NCBI RefSeq assembly: GCF_013385985.1 | Contig: NZ_JACAOY010000006.1 | Coordinates: 1-64,000 of the forward strand | Origin: Pseudomonas sp. B6002 | GTDB taxonomy: Bacteria > Pseudomonadota > Gammaproteobacteria > Pseudomonadales > Pseudomonadaceae | Length of the DNA: 64,000 bases | Reading direction: 5' to 3' | In this document: piece by piece, positions 16,110-23,630 of the stretch | Position numbering within the stretch: the stretch's first letter is position 1 | How the letters are laid out: the number at the start of each line of letters is the position of its first letter | Program-made: the position numbers and the translations under genes | Notes under the pieces: model-generated | Seen by the model: only the letters and a program-made list of their open reading frames with translations | What the model was told of the DNA's origin: nothing | The model's database searches: none

Positions 16110-16424
16110 TTATAGGGTAAGGAATTCCAATGTTTCAAGGTCGATCTCGGCGTAGCTTCCCACATCACTTTTGTAGAGCCAGATCCGAGAGACCCCCAGC
16201 GCCGTCTGCAAGAAAGCGACAAGCTGCCCAAGGGGGCCGTTGGCCTGTGCCCTGGTCGGACTCACGACAGTCGCACGCCCTGGTTCGTTATCGTATGTTC
16301 TGATCAGGAACATATTCCCTTCGTTCTGCACGCTGTGATTATAGCCACGGTACTCATACCCTAAATCGTGGTCGACATCGTCAAAACGGGTAGATTTCAC
16401 TATCTTCACAGCAGCGTCCAACAT
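16110..16424 (-). CDS. Hypothetical protein, end of the leftward orphan-gene set
   Basis: This 104-residue frame contains DVDHDLGYEYRGYNHSVQNE and SRIWLYKSDVGSYAEIDLET, with codon use like a coding gene. Its first codons overlap the 3' end of the truncated duplicate just upstream, in another frame, so the original start may have been lost and this may be the tail of a longer gene. No family is recognised. Confidence 0.45.
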   Translation of the reverse strand: MLDAAVKIVKSTRFDDVDHDLGYEYRGYNHSVQNEGNMFLIRTYDNEPGRATVVSPTRAQANGPLGQLVAFLQTALGVSRIWLYKSDVGSYAEIDLETLEFLTL

Positions 16425-16693
16425 TCGGGTTCGACAGGAGCATCGCTTTGCGAAGCGCTTTGTTCAAGGGGAGTATGAAGCTCAACCGCTGGCGTTCGAA
16501 ACTCCCGATCGAAGCCAACGCATAACTTGTGATCTTCATCGGTGTGACCTTCATGTCATTGAGGCAACCCAGACCCAGCGGTGGGCTCCCTGTTTTTAGA
16601 AAACCTAAGATTTCTGCCGAAGCCACCCCATGCAACAACGACGGCGCTCTATCCGCCTCAATACCTGTATCCCATTCTCCGGGTCATGCAGAC
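16381..16693 (-). pseudogene. Truncated, frameshifted duplicate of the 17.3-18.0 kb gene
   Basis: The segment 16524-16693 is a near-identical direct repeat of 17376-17549, inside the intact gene at 17314-18045. Both encode the segment LHGVASAEI-GFLKT-SPPLGLGCL. The copy here is shorter by four bases (3+1), so the frame shifts within it, and its 5' part is missing. A frame of 85 codons still runs through it and past the homology to 16381. It is best read as the relic of a tandem duplication followed by decay. Confidence 0.7.
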
Positions 16694-16926
16694 GACAAAG
16701 CTGCCGGTCCGTGAAAATGAAAAAGGCGCAAAATTAACCTCGAAGCTTTTTCACCATCAGCCTCGTAGAGTTTGCGCAATGAATCTTGATCGTTGAGTTT
16801 GTGTAGGTTGAAGTGATTATAGAAGGCTTGGCCCAATCGCTGATGCTTGAAGCCTCCTTGACCCCACAGCCGGATGAACTCGTCATAGACTGCGCGTTCG
16901 ATCTGCAGCGACAAATTAGTTTCCAT
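16684..16926 (-). CDS. Small hypothetical protein of the orphan-gene set
   Basis: This 80-residue protein contains YDEFIRLWGQGGFKHQRLGQ and HKLNDQDSLRKLYEADGEKA, a pattern I have seen in small Pseudomonas proteins of unknown function. Its last residues run into the duplicate relic (junction at about 16690), so its C-terminus may have been changed by the duplication. No signal peptide or membrane segment is present. Confidence 0.55.
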   Translation of the reverse strand: METNLSLQIERAVYDEFIRLWGQGGFKHQRLGQAFYNHFNLHKLNDQDSLRKLYEADGEKASRLILRLFHFHGPAALSSA

Positions 16927-17020
16927 CTTCGGGAAGTCATCAACGAAAGACTCAAGTTTACGAACCGACTACGAATCTCTCAACCCTCACAGTCTGCAGC
17001 TAAGAATGGTTAAAGCCAGG

Positions 17021-17266
17021 CTATTCAAACAACGCACGTACTCGTTGAGCCATCTCATCGGCGTTATCAGGTACATCTACCAAAATGCCCAGATAGTGTT
17101 CAAGGTGCAACGTGAGCATCTGTTCACCCGCCATCAGATCCCAGTAGCGCTCATCCAGGCCGTCGACTTTTTCTTTCCAGTAACCGCCCAGCGCTTGTTC
17201 AAGCTTCTGAGCCACGTCCTCGAAAAGTTTCCAGTCGGCGTGTTCTGATATTTCTATGGTCACCAT
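17021..17266 (-). CDS. Small hypothetical protein, DUF3630-like
   Basis: This 81-residue acidic protein (start MVTIEISEHADWKLFEDVAQ) contains the pattern ERYWDLMAGEQMLTLHLEHY, which resembles small DUF3630-type proteins; the family match is tentative. The ATG at 17266 has a gtgaag site upstream. It lies between the duplicate relic and the 243-residue gene, all leftward. Small acidic proteins in such sets are often immunity proteins, but no toxin gene is present next to it. Confidence 0.6.
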   Translation of the reverse strand: MVTIEISEHADWKLFEDVAQKLEQALGGYWKEKVDGLDERYWDLMAGEQMLTLHLEHYLGILVDVPDNADEMAQRVRALFE

Positions 17267-17313
17267 GCTTCACCTTACAGGAGTTGATTACGCTTGGATG
17301 GGTATAGAGGGCA

Positions 17314-18045
17314 CTACCACCACCTCCACCAGGCCTTCTGAACAATCACCTCAGGCGCCAGCGAAGCCCTCTCAGAACTTGCGATCTTCATCGGTGTGAC
17401 CTCCATGCCATCGAGGCAACCCAGGCCCAGCGGTGGGCTCTCTGTTTTTAGAAAACCCATGATTTCTGCCGAAGCCACCCCATGCAGCAACGACGACGGC
17501 GCTCTATCCCGCCTCAATACCTGTATCCCATTCTCCGGGTCATGCAGACTACTCACATCGCAGCCTTCAACGCCCTCCAGCAGCAGCGGCTGGACCGTGA
17601 CTGTCCCAGGCTCATAAGTGATTTCCAGATCACCGCACACGCAACGCAACCTTTGCAGTTCACCCTTCGACGAGATGCACACAAAATCCAGCCCGTCGTC
17701 ATCGGTGCAAACGCTGCAAATGTCTAATTGAAGGCTTTTACTAAGCGCCAGGTTGAGGTTCAAGAACGCTCTCTTGAAGGTGTTGGCTAGCCGGGCGCTC
17801 TCAAGCACCGTGTACACCCGCGACAACGCTGCCAGTTGTTCAGGCAGCTCAAGGGGTACATCCTTGATGGGCGGCATGGACGTGAAGGGCCATTTGCGTT
17901 CTGCGCCGGCCTTGAACGTGTCCAGGTAGAACGACGTGGTGTTTTCATCCCTGTGCAATGACCAGCCAATGCTCTTGGGTAACGTGGAAAGTGGCTCCAG
18001 CGCCGGCATCACGTTCATCGCGTGAGCCACGACAAGGTGTCCCAT
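17314..18045 (-). CDS. Hypothetical protein, intact parent of the upstream duplicate
   Basis: This protein of about 243 residues starts at the ATG at 18045 (MGHLVVAHAMNVMPALEPL), which has gaaaggat 8 bases upstream; an in-frame ATG at 18114 lacks a ribosome-binding site. Visible features are a central segment with Cys pairs (LQLDICSVCTDDDGLDFVCI, then LRCVCGDLEITYEPG) and a C-terminal part shared with the relic at 16.5 kb (GVASAEIMGFLKTESPPLGL). No known domain is recognised. Duplication of its 3' part suggests an accessory gene family that expands by tandem copying. Confidence 0.6.
   Translation of the reverse strand: MGHLVVAHAMNVMPALEPLSTLPKSIGWSLHRDENTTSFYLDTFKAGAERKWPFTSMPPIKDVPLELPEQLAALSRVYTVLESARLANTFKRAFLNLNLALSKSLQLDICSVCTDDDGLDFVCISSKGELQRLRCVCGDLEITYEPGTVTVQPLLLEGVEGCDVSSLHDPENGIQVLRRDRAPSSLLHGVASAEIMGFLKTESPPLGLGCLDGMEVTPMKIASSERASLAPEVIVQKAWWRWW
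17376..17549. repeat. Direct repeat, intact copy (partner at 16524-16693)
   Basis: 174 bp matching 16524-16693 (170 bp), with a low density of substitutions and two small gaps in the latter. The two copies are in the same orientation about 850 bp apart. This is a recent duplication; recombination between the copies would delete the small gene at 17021-17266. Confidence 0.85.
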
Positions 18046-18125
18046 GGTGTAGATCCTTTCGGTATAGGACTGAGCTGGGGTGAGTGGCTCGTTGTTCTTT
18101 AGCGCTCGATACATGCAGTGTTTTA

Positions 18126-18575
18126 TTAACGTATGCAGCAGAGGGTTTTAGTGTGGTCCCTGTAATAAAGCCCCTCTAACGTTCCGGTTACCGCTGGCAA
18201 GCCTTCGAACGACTCTGAATAGTACGACAGGGGGAGTACTTTTCTCAGCGCTTGCACCTCTGGAGGTCCATCACTCCAGGTTGGAACACTCATCCCGTTC
18301 CAAAAGGTAACGTAGCAGTCATTTCGAACAAATAGCACAGGCTGTAAATGCCTTGCTTCTTGGCTGTCGGCCCAGTAAACGTAACCCGCATATTCAGAGT
18401 TGTCGCTGCCTACAAAGCGGGTTTTGACAACACAGCATCTTTCCCCAATATCATCTTTTTCAAGCAAAGGACAAACACTGGCCTCGTTTCTCACGGTTTC
18501 ATCCATGGGGAAAAACCAAACACTATGGGCATTCAAGTCTGCGAGCGTTAGATCGTATACCTGCTTGCTCTTCAT
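18126..18575 (-). CDS. Hypothetical protein, first gene of the leftward orphan set
   Basis: This 149-residue soluble protein begins MKSKQVYDLTLADLNAHSVW, with an aggaa site before the ATG at 18575. Other visible segments are YAGYVYWADSQEARHLQPVL and YVTFWNGMSVPTWSDGPPEV. The pattern recalls proteins found beside polymorphic toxins, where they may act as immunity proteins, but no toxin gene is visible nearby. No catalytic motif is seen. Confidence 0.6.
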   Translation of the reverse strand: MKSKQVYDLTLADLNAHSVWFFPMDETVRNEASVCPLLEKDDIGERCCVVKTRFVGSDNSEYAGYVYWADSQEARHLQPVLFVRNDCYVTFWNGMSVPTWSDGPPEVQALRKVLPLSYYSESFEGLPAVTGTLEGLYYRDHTKTLCCIR

Positions 18576-18728
18576 GGATTATTCCTGCTGATAACATGTG
18601 TCATTGCATTTGGTGGATTTGATGATCTAAGTTTTTATAAAGCTTTTAGTGTTTATCTTCGATGGCCAACGTGAAGATAACGGGCAGGTGCATCGTAGAC
18701 AGAAAGCCTCCACGCTGCCATAACAGGC

Positions 18729-19685
18729 TCACAACCTCCCCACACGCGGCACCTCAAGGTCGAGCAACAGCTCTTCGGTGGCGCGACCAAACTGCTTAGT
18801 CAAAAAATCCAGCAGCACCCGCACCCGGGGAGCCCTGTAGCGATTGCCGTGCAGCACCGCGTAAACACCAGCCTCACGCACACAAAACTCCGGTAACAGA
18901 ACCTTCAGCCTTCCGGCACGGATATCGGCTGCGGCGTCCCAAATGGTCTTGCGGGCGATGCCGTGCCCGGCCAGCGCCCAGGCGCGTGCGAGTGCGCCAT
19001 CGTTGGTTTCCCAGGCCTGGCTCATGGGCACGGTGTGGTTCCATTCCTGGCCGTCCACCGTGAAGTGAAAGGTGTTCAAGGGGCCTGCGGACGTTACCAG
19101 CACAATGAATTTGTGCTGATCCAGGTCGGCGGGTGTTTGAGGTTCGCCGTATCGCGCCAGGTAATCGGGCGAGGCGCAGAGTACCCGCCAATTGGGCGCC
19201 AGTTGCTTGGCGATCATCGAGCTGTCCTGGGGCTGGCCAAACCGGATGGCCAGGTCGACATCGTCCTGCACCAGGTTCGACACCGAATCCGACAAGGTCA
19301 GCGCCACGCACAACTGCGGATGCAACGTGCTGAATGCCTCCAGCCAGTCGTTCAAAAGGTTACGGCCAAAATCAGCCGACGCGGATATCCGCACCTTGCC
19401 CCGCACCTCTGTTTGACTGGCCTGAAGCCCGGCTTCGGCCTCATCGATCGCCCGCAACGCGACCCAGCACTGCTGCAAGTAAAACCGGCCTTCTTCCGTG
19501 AGGCGCAGCTGGCGCGTGGTGCGATCAAACAACTTGGTGCGCAACGCCGCCTCCAGCTTGATAAGCCGCGCGCTGGCCGCAGCAGGCGACAGCGCCAGTT
19601 TGCGCCCTGCAGCCGACAAACTGCCGAGTGCCGCCGCCTCGACAAACAAACGCATATCACCCAATCGGTCAGTGGCCATATTCAA
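18729..19685 (-). CDS. LysR-family transcriptional regulator
   Basis: This regulator of 316-318 residues has the N-terminal LysR helix-turn-helix (MRLFVEAAALGSLSAAGRKL, SPAAASARLIKLEAALRTKL, FDRTTRQLRLTEEG) and a periplasmic-binding-like effector domain (VRISASADFGRNLLNDWLEA onward). It belongs to the CrgA/YafC-type group by this layout. The start is MNMATD at 19685 or MATD at 19679. It is divergent from an MFS exporter 92 bp away and probably regulates it; palindromic T-N11-A boxes would be expected in that gap. Confidence 0.9.
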   Translation of the reverse strand: MNMATDRLGDMRLFVEAAALGSLSAAGRKLALSPAAASARLIKLEAALRTKLFDRTTRQLRLTEEGRFYLQQCWVALRAIDEAEAGLQASQTEVRGKVRISASADFGRNLLNDWLEAFSTLHPQLCVALTLSDSVSNLVQDDVDLAIRFGQPQDSSMIAKQLAPNWRVLCASPDYLARYGEPQTPADLDQHKFIVLVTSAGPLNTFHFTVDGQEWNHTVPMSQAWETNDGALARAWALAGHGIARKTIWDAAADIRAGRLKVLLPEFCVREAGVYAVLHGNRYRAPRVRVLLDFLTKQFGRATEELLLDLEVPRVGRL

Positions 19686-19777
19686 TTCAGTTTTGAAAAT
19701 TCATCAAAGGGTAGGCCAATTATCAAAACCAATGCAATTCCCCACACTGGCGCTTCCTATCCCGTTGAGCACAGGTC

Positions 19778-21001
19778 ATGAACGGCGAATCGCAACTTGA
19801 AAATAGCGTTTTAAATCCACCCGGCGAGCACGAACTTCGCACCACCGCACGCCTGCCACTGGCGGCCCTGTTGGCCCTGACACTGGGCAGCTTCATCGCC
19901 ACCGCCAACGAAACCGTCCCCGCAGGGCTGCTGCCACAAATCGCCGAGGCATTCGGCGTGTCGCAAGCTTGGGCGGGCCAGTTGGTGACCCTGTGCGCAC
20001 TCGGCTCCGGGTTGGCAGCCATTCCGTTGACCCTCGCACTCCAGGGCTGGAGCCGGCGTTTGGTGCTGCTGCTGGCCATCGCGGTGTTTGTTGTGTGCAA
20101 CGCGGTGACAGCGCTGTCGCCCTGGTTCTCCTTGACGCTGGCTGCCCGCTTCTTTGTCGGCATCGCCACCGGCCTGGCCTGGAGCCTGCTGGCCGGCTAC
20201 GCCAGACGCCTGGTCCCCCCGGCATTGCACGGCCGCGCCATGGCACTGGCCATGCTCGGCATCCCACTGGCCCTGGCCCTCGGCGTACCGCTGGGCGCCT
20301 GGCTCGGCCAGCTCCTGGGCTGGCGTTGGGTGTTCGGCACGCTCTCCGGGCTGAGCCTGTTACTGATGGCCTGGACCTGCCTCAACGTGCCCGACTACCC
20401 AGGCCAGCGCCCCGACCGACGCCTGCCCCTGCGCACCGTCCTGCTGACCCCAGGTGTGCGGCCTGTACTGGCCGTGGTCATGCTCTGGATACTGGCGCAC
20501 TACACGCTTTACACCTACATCGCCGCCTTCCTGGCCTCCGTCGGGATGGCTGACCAGGTGGAGCAGGGGCTCTTCGCGTTCGGAGTGGCGGCCCTGTTTG
20601 GGTTGTGGATCACGGGCGTGCTGATTGATGGCAGGGTGCGGCGCCTGATGGTGCTGAGCCTGTCGGCCTTCACCTTGGTGGCGTTTGCCTTTGGGGTGGG
20701 TGGGCTGTCTGTCAGTGCGATTTATATGGGCATGGTGCTGTGGGGCTTGAGTTTTGGTGGGGCGCCGACCTTGTTGCAGACCGCCTTGGCGGACGTTGCC
20801 GGGGAGGGGGGTGATATTGCGCAGTCGATGTTGGTGACGGTTTTTAACCTGGCGTTTGCGGGGAGTGGGGTGGTGGGTGGGGTGATGTTGGCGACGTGGG
20901 GGGCGGGGGGAATTCCGTGGGTGGTGTTGGGGGTGTTGGTGTTGGGGGGGATGGTTGTTTGGGTGGGGAGGGGGGAGGTGTTTGGAGGGGGTTGTCGGTA
21001 A
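19778..21001 (+). CDS. MFS transporter (DHA1 type) divergent from a LysR regulator
   Basis: This 407-residue protein has about 12 hydrophobic spans. The first includes FIATANETVPAGLLPQIAEA, typical of the sugar-efflux/drug-efflux DHA1 group (YdhP/AraJ-like), followed by SQAWAGQLVTLCALGSGLAA. The coding strand becomes extremely G- and T-rich over the last 200 bp, with many runs of four or more G. The final residues (VGRGEVFGGGCR) are unusually Gly-rich, so its C-terminus may be decaying. It sits at the left edge of the AT-rich defence island. Confidence 0.88.
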   Translation: MNGESQLENSVLNPPGEHELRTTARLPLAALLALTLGSFIATANETVPAGLLPQIAEAFGVSQAWAGQLVTLCALGSGLAAIPLTLALQGWSRRLVLLLAIAVFVVCNAVTALSPWFSLTLAARFFVGIATGLAWSLLAGYARRLVPPALHGRAMALAMLGIPLALALGVPLGAWLGQLLGWRWVFGTLSGLSLLLMAWTCLNVPDYPGQRPDRRLPLRTVLLTPGVRPVLAVVMLWILAHYTLYTYIAAFLASVGMADQVEQGLFAFGVAALFGLWITGVLIDGRVRRLMVLSLSAFTLVAFAFGVGGLSVSAIYMGMVLWGLSFGGAPTLLQTALADVAGEGGDIAQSMLVTVFNLAFAGSGVVGGVMLATWGAGGIPWVVLGVLVLGGMVVWVGRGEVFGGGCR

Positions 21002-21380
21002 GGGAAGTTGGGGGTTGATTGGTTTGTTGCTGTGCGGATGGTTGTTGTTGGCTGAGGGCTCTGCTTATGGCGGCTTTCGGCCAAAAGGAGACGTTCAGAT
21101 GGGGCCGTCGTATCGTCATTGTCGAAATAGAGGAATTCAGTTTCTCTCTAAACGCCGCGATACTTTGAATGGCGCCACAATTCCACCTCTTATCCTATGG
21201 ATACAACTGCTCATGACGAGCGAAGCGGATAACCGGCGGTGCGATTTTCACACAGCAGGGTTGTTTCATTCTCTGCGATTTGTGGCCATGTTCGCCATCG
21301 CTCGATCTTCATACCTTCTTGACGTATCAACGTCTGAACACTTTTTCTTTATCGCATCGAAGTTATACCCATCGAAGCTA
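21002..21380. other. Gene-poor junction at the left edge of the defence island
   Basis: The first 60 bp continue the G/T-rich composition of the MFS gene. A half copy of the local palindromic repeat lies at 21071-21098 (ggctttcggccaaaagg). From about 21110 the DNA turns AT-rich. Frames here are unconvincing, and I call no gene. No att-like duplication was recognised by eye. Confidence 0.4.
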
Positions 21381-23288
21381 TTAAATAATGCTATTCAATG
21401 GATCAAAATTTTTTTCAAAAAAATCTTCATAAACACTTCCAGCAGATATAAATGCAACAATGCTTTCCTTTGCCCGAGTAAGCCCGGTATAAATTATCTC
21501 AGCAGAATCTTTGTCACAGACAAGAAGAACAACAAGCGGGGACTCATATCCTTTGAAGCTATGAATAGTGGATAGTTTAGTAACTCCACTATTGAGGTTG
21601 AACCCAAATTTCTTTGAATTACCAAGAGCCTTTGCAGACTTATTAAATTTCGGATGCTGCATCATTTCTAGAGTGGCGAACGTCGTGAGCGTGCGCTGCT
21701 TATGCCCTTCCCCGTTACGGAGATGATAATCCAAATTTTGAAGCACACTTTCCCTGGAGCACACTATTGTCAGGTCATTTGGATGCAAGCCTTCTTTTTT
21801 TGTTAGACTTACAATTAATTTCGCACATTTATCCAGATCATCCTCATGATAATAAGAGTAGGCGTTAACCCCTAGCATCGACAGAGACGGCTGGTAAGAC
21901 TCATCCACATCCAAGTCATAGTTCTCCAGGAGGTGGGTCGCCTGAAAAAGAGCGGCAACTTTCATGATATGGCTATCTTGTTTGAATCGGAAGCTTTTGG
22001 TTAGCTTTTCCCACCGTCCAAAGCCATCGATCAGCTTAGATCGTCTTTCGGAATCAATAGCTCGCGCGTAAATATTTTGCTTTTCATCCCCGAACAACAC
22101 CATTTCGCCATCTGAGCTTAAAAAATTATCCCTTATTATTCTTAGCCATTCTGGCTTATAGTCTTGAACTTCATCTACCAAAATCGTATCGTATCGTCGA
22201 ACACTTTCGATACTTTGAAAAATAATTTCATTTGAAAAGTAGCGATCTTCCAACTCCTCCCACGACAAATCTTTAAAATCAATCTGAATACCATAATTGT
22301 TAAACGCAGAACTCATAAATCCATGATAGTGCGCAATCTCAAAATTAGCCCATGAAAAACCGTCACGAACTTCACTGATTTTTTCTTTAATATACATTTG
22401 CAAAGTGATATTGAAGGTCAAAATCAAAACGGCACCTTCATGGCGCTTATGCGCGTTCACCGCACGTTTTGCCAATACAGTAGTTTTTCCTGAGCCAGCC
22501 ACACCGCAAATTTTAGCTCTGGCTCCCTGTGAGCTTTCACATAGCCTTGATTGTAGCTTGCTATATTGCAGCTCTTTCCCCTCATTCGCATAGTGATAAG
22601 GGGGAAATAATAAACGATAAAATTCTTTATACACAGTTTCGTGAAAACTTATGCCGTGTAAATTTTTGCTAAACGAGATTCTCTGTAGATTGTCCCTGGT
22701 TACTGACAATAGCGTCAGATCCCTAGTAAGCTTTTTCTTCTTGCTCTCCAGATACTTTCGTTTCTTATCATAGCTTTCGTGTGATATTTTTTTTGACTTG
22801 AAATTACTTTCATTAACTCTAAGCTGGCAGTTTAGGCCTTCGATAGCTGGGCCATAAAAATCCTCAAGCCCCTTTTTATCAGCACAGTGAAAATACACAC
22901 ACACATTGACAATATTAAAAAACCTTTCATTCCTTATATTCTTTTCTAAAAGCCCGTTAATGTGAACATCGAAAAATGCTTTCTTGTATGCAAAGGCCTG
23001 TGCAAAAGGGGATTTAATTATTTGCCCGTTACTCCTCAAGCTCCAAACGTTATCTGAAGATACTCTATACCGCTGAAGATCCCAATCTTTAACCTCGAGC
23101 ACCACAACGCCCAACTCCTTATTGAGCAATACAATGTCTGGCCTGTCGCCATTGAAGCAAGGTTGAAAAAAAACATTTGTGTTTTCGTCGAACATTAGGC
23201 TGAGAGCTTCGAGCAAGTGCAACTCACCAAGCGTAGGTGCTTGCCTAGATTTTTTAATCTGCTCAATATTAGGAATTACACTTGCCAC
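21381..23288 (-). CDS. NERD-UvrD/SF1 helicase, GajB-like component of a Gabija-type defence system
   Basis: This helicase of about 635 residues, second gene of a leftward pair, combines two modules. An N-terminal NERD (nuclease-related) domain shows GELHLLEAL (residues 21-29) and the nuclease-like core PDIVLLNKELGVVVLEVK (50-67, Asp51, Glu65, Lys67). An SF1 UvrD/Rep-like helicase follows: Walker A GVAGSGKTT (262-270), Walker B ILVDEVQD (369-376), motif III GDEKQNIY, and late motifs STIHSFKGYE and YTGLTRAKE. GajB of Gabija is a UvrD-like helicase encoded beside the OLD nuclease GajA, as here, but usually lacks NERD. The GTG at 23288 has AAGGA 8 bp upstream; ATG 23297 and 23345 are alternatives. 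The DNA is clearly AT-rich, indicating transfer. Confidence 0.85.
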   Translation of the reverse strand: MASVIPNIEQIKKSRQAPTLGELHLLEALSLMFDENTNVFFQPCFNGDRPDIVLLNKELGVVVLEVKDWDLQRYRVSSDNVWSLRSNGQIIKSPFAQAFAYKKAFFDVHINGLLEKNIRNERFFNIVNVCVYFHCADKKGLEDFYGPAIEGLNCQLRVNESNFKSKKISHESYDKKRKYLESKKKKLTRDLTLLSVTRDNLQRISFSKNLHGISFHETVYKEFYRLLFPPYHYANEGKELQYSKLQSRLCESSQGARAKICGVAGSGKTTVLAKRAVNAHKRHEGAVLILTFNITLQMYIKEKISEVRDGFSWANFEIAHYHGFMSSAFNNYGIQIDFKDLSWEELEDRYFSNEIIFQSIESVRRYDTILVDEVQDYKPEWLRIIRDNFLSSDGEMVLFGDEKQNIYARAIDSERRSKLIDGFGRWEKLTKSFRFKQDSHIMKVAALFQATHLLENYDLDVDESYQPSLSMLGVNAYSYYHEDDLDKCAKLIVSLTKKEGLHPNDLTIVCSRESVLQNLDYHLRNGEGHKQRTLTTFATLEMMQHPKFNKSAKALGNSKKFGFNLNSGVTKLSTIHSFKGYESPLVVLLVCDKDSAEIIYTGLTRAKESIVAFISAGSVYEDFFEKNFDPLNSII

Positions 23289-23630
23289 AGACCTCATTCC
23301 TTTGAATATGCTCAATGCGCATAGTAGCACAAAGCCATATCTCACACAATGAATGCGCCATTCGTTCAGTTAATAATACCGGAAGCCTAAACTTTTGTTA
23401 AAGAAAAAAATCCGCTCGAAAACGGAATTCGTAGTTACCACTTTTACTAATTTTCTTTCACTAAAGGGAATCGATAGCGTGTCACGCTTTAGCCGAATGC
23501 TGCCTCTAGGAAGGGCAGCAAACGGCCAGAAGCAGACCTTCAAATCATCTGCTAAACTGTGGCGATTAAGCCACGCACTCTAGTACGCGCTGGCTGAAAT
23601 CGAAAGCTGGTCATACTGCTAGTTTATCCT
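23289..23630. other. Gap between the two Gabija-like genes, with a palindromic repeat
   Basis: About 340 bp separate the nuclease and helicase genes. No protein gene is convincing. A nearly full copy of the local palindromic repeat lies at 23481-23542. The gap is long for an operon, so the helicase gene may have its own promoter in the AT-rich part near 23300-23400. Confidence 0.5.
23481..23542. repeat. Palindromic intergenic repeat, copy between the Gabija-like genes
   Basis: The sequence reads roughly cgctttagccgaatgctgcc, a short turn, then gggcagcaaacggccagaag. It is an imperfect palindrome of about 60 bp and the fullest copy of a family found repeatedly between 21 and 38.5 kb. Confidence 0.7.
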
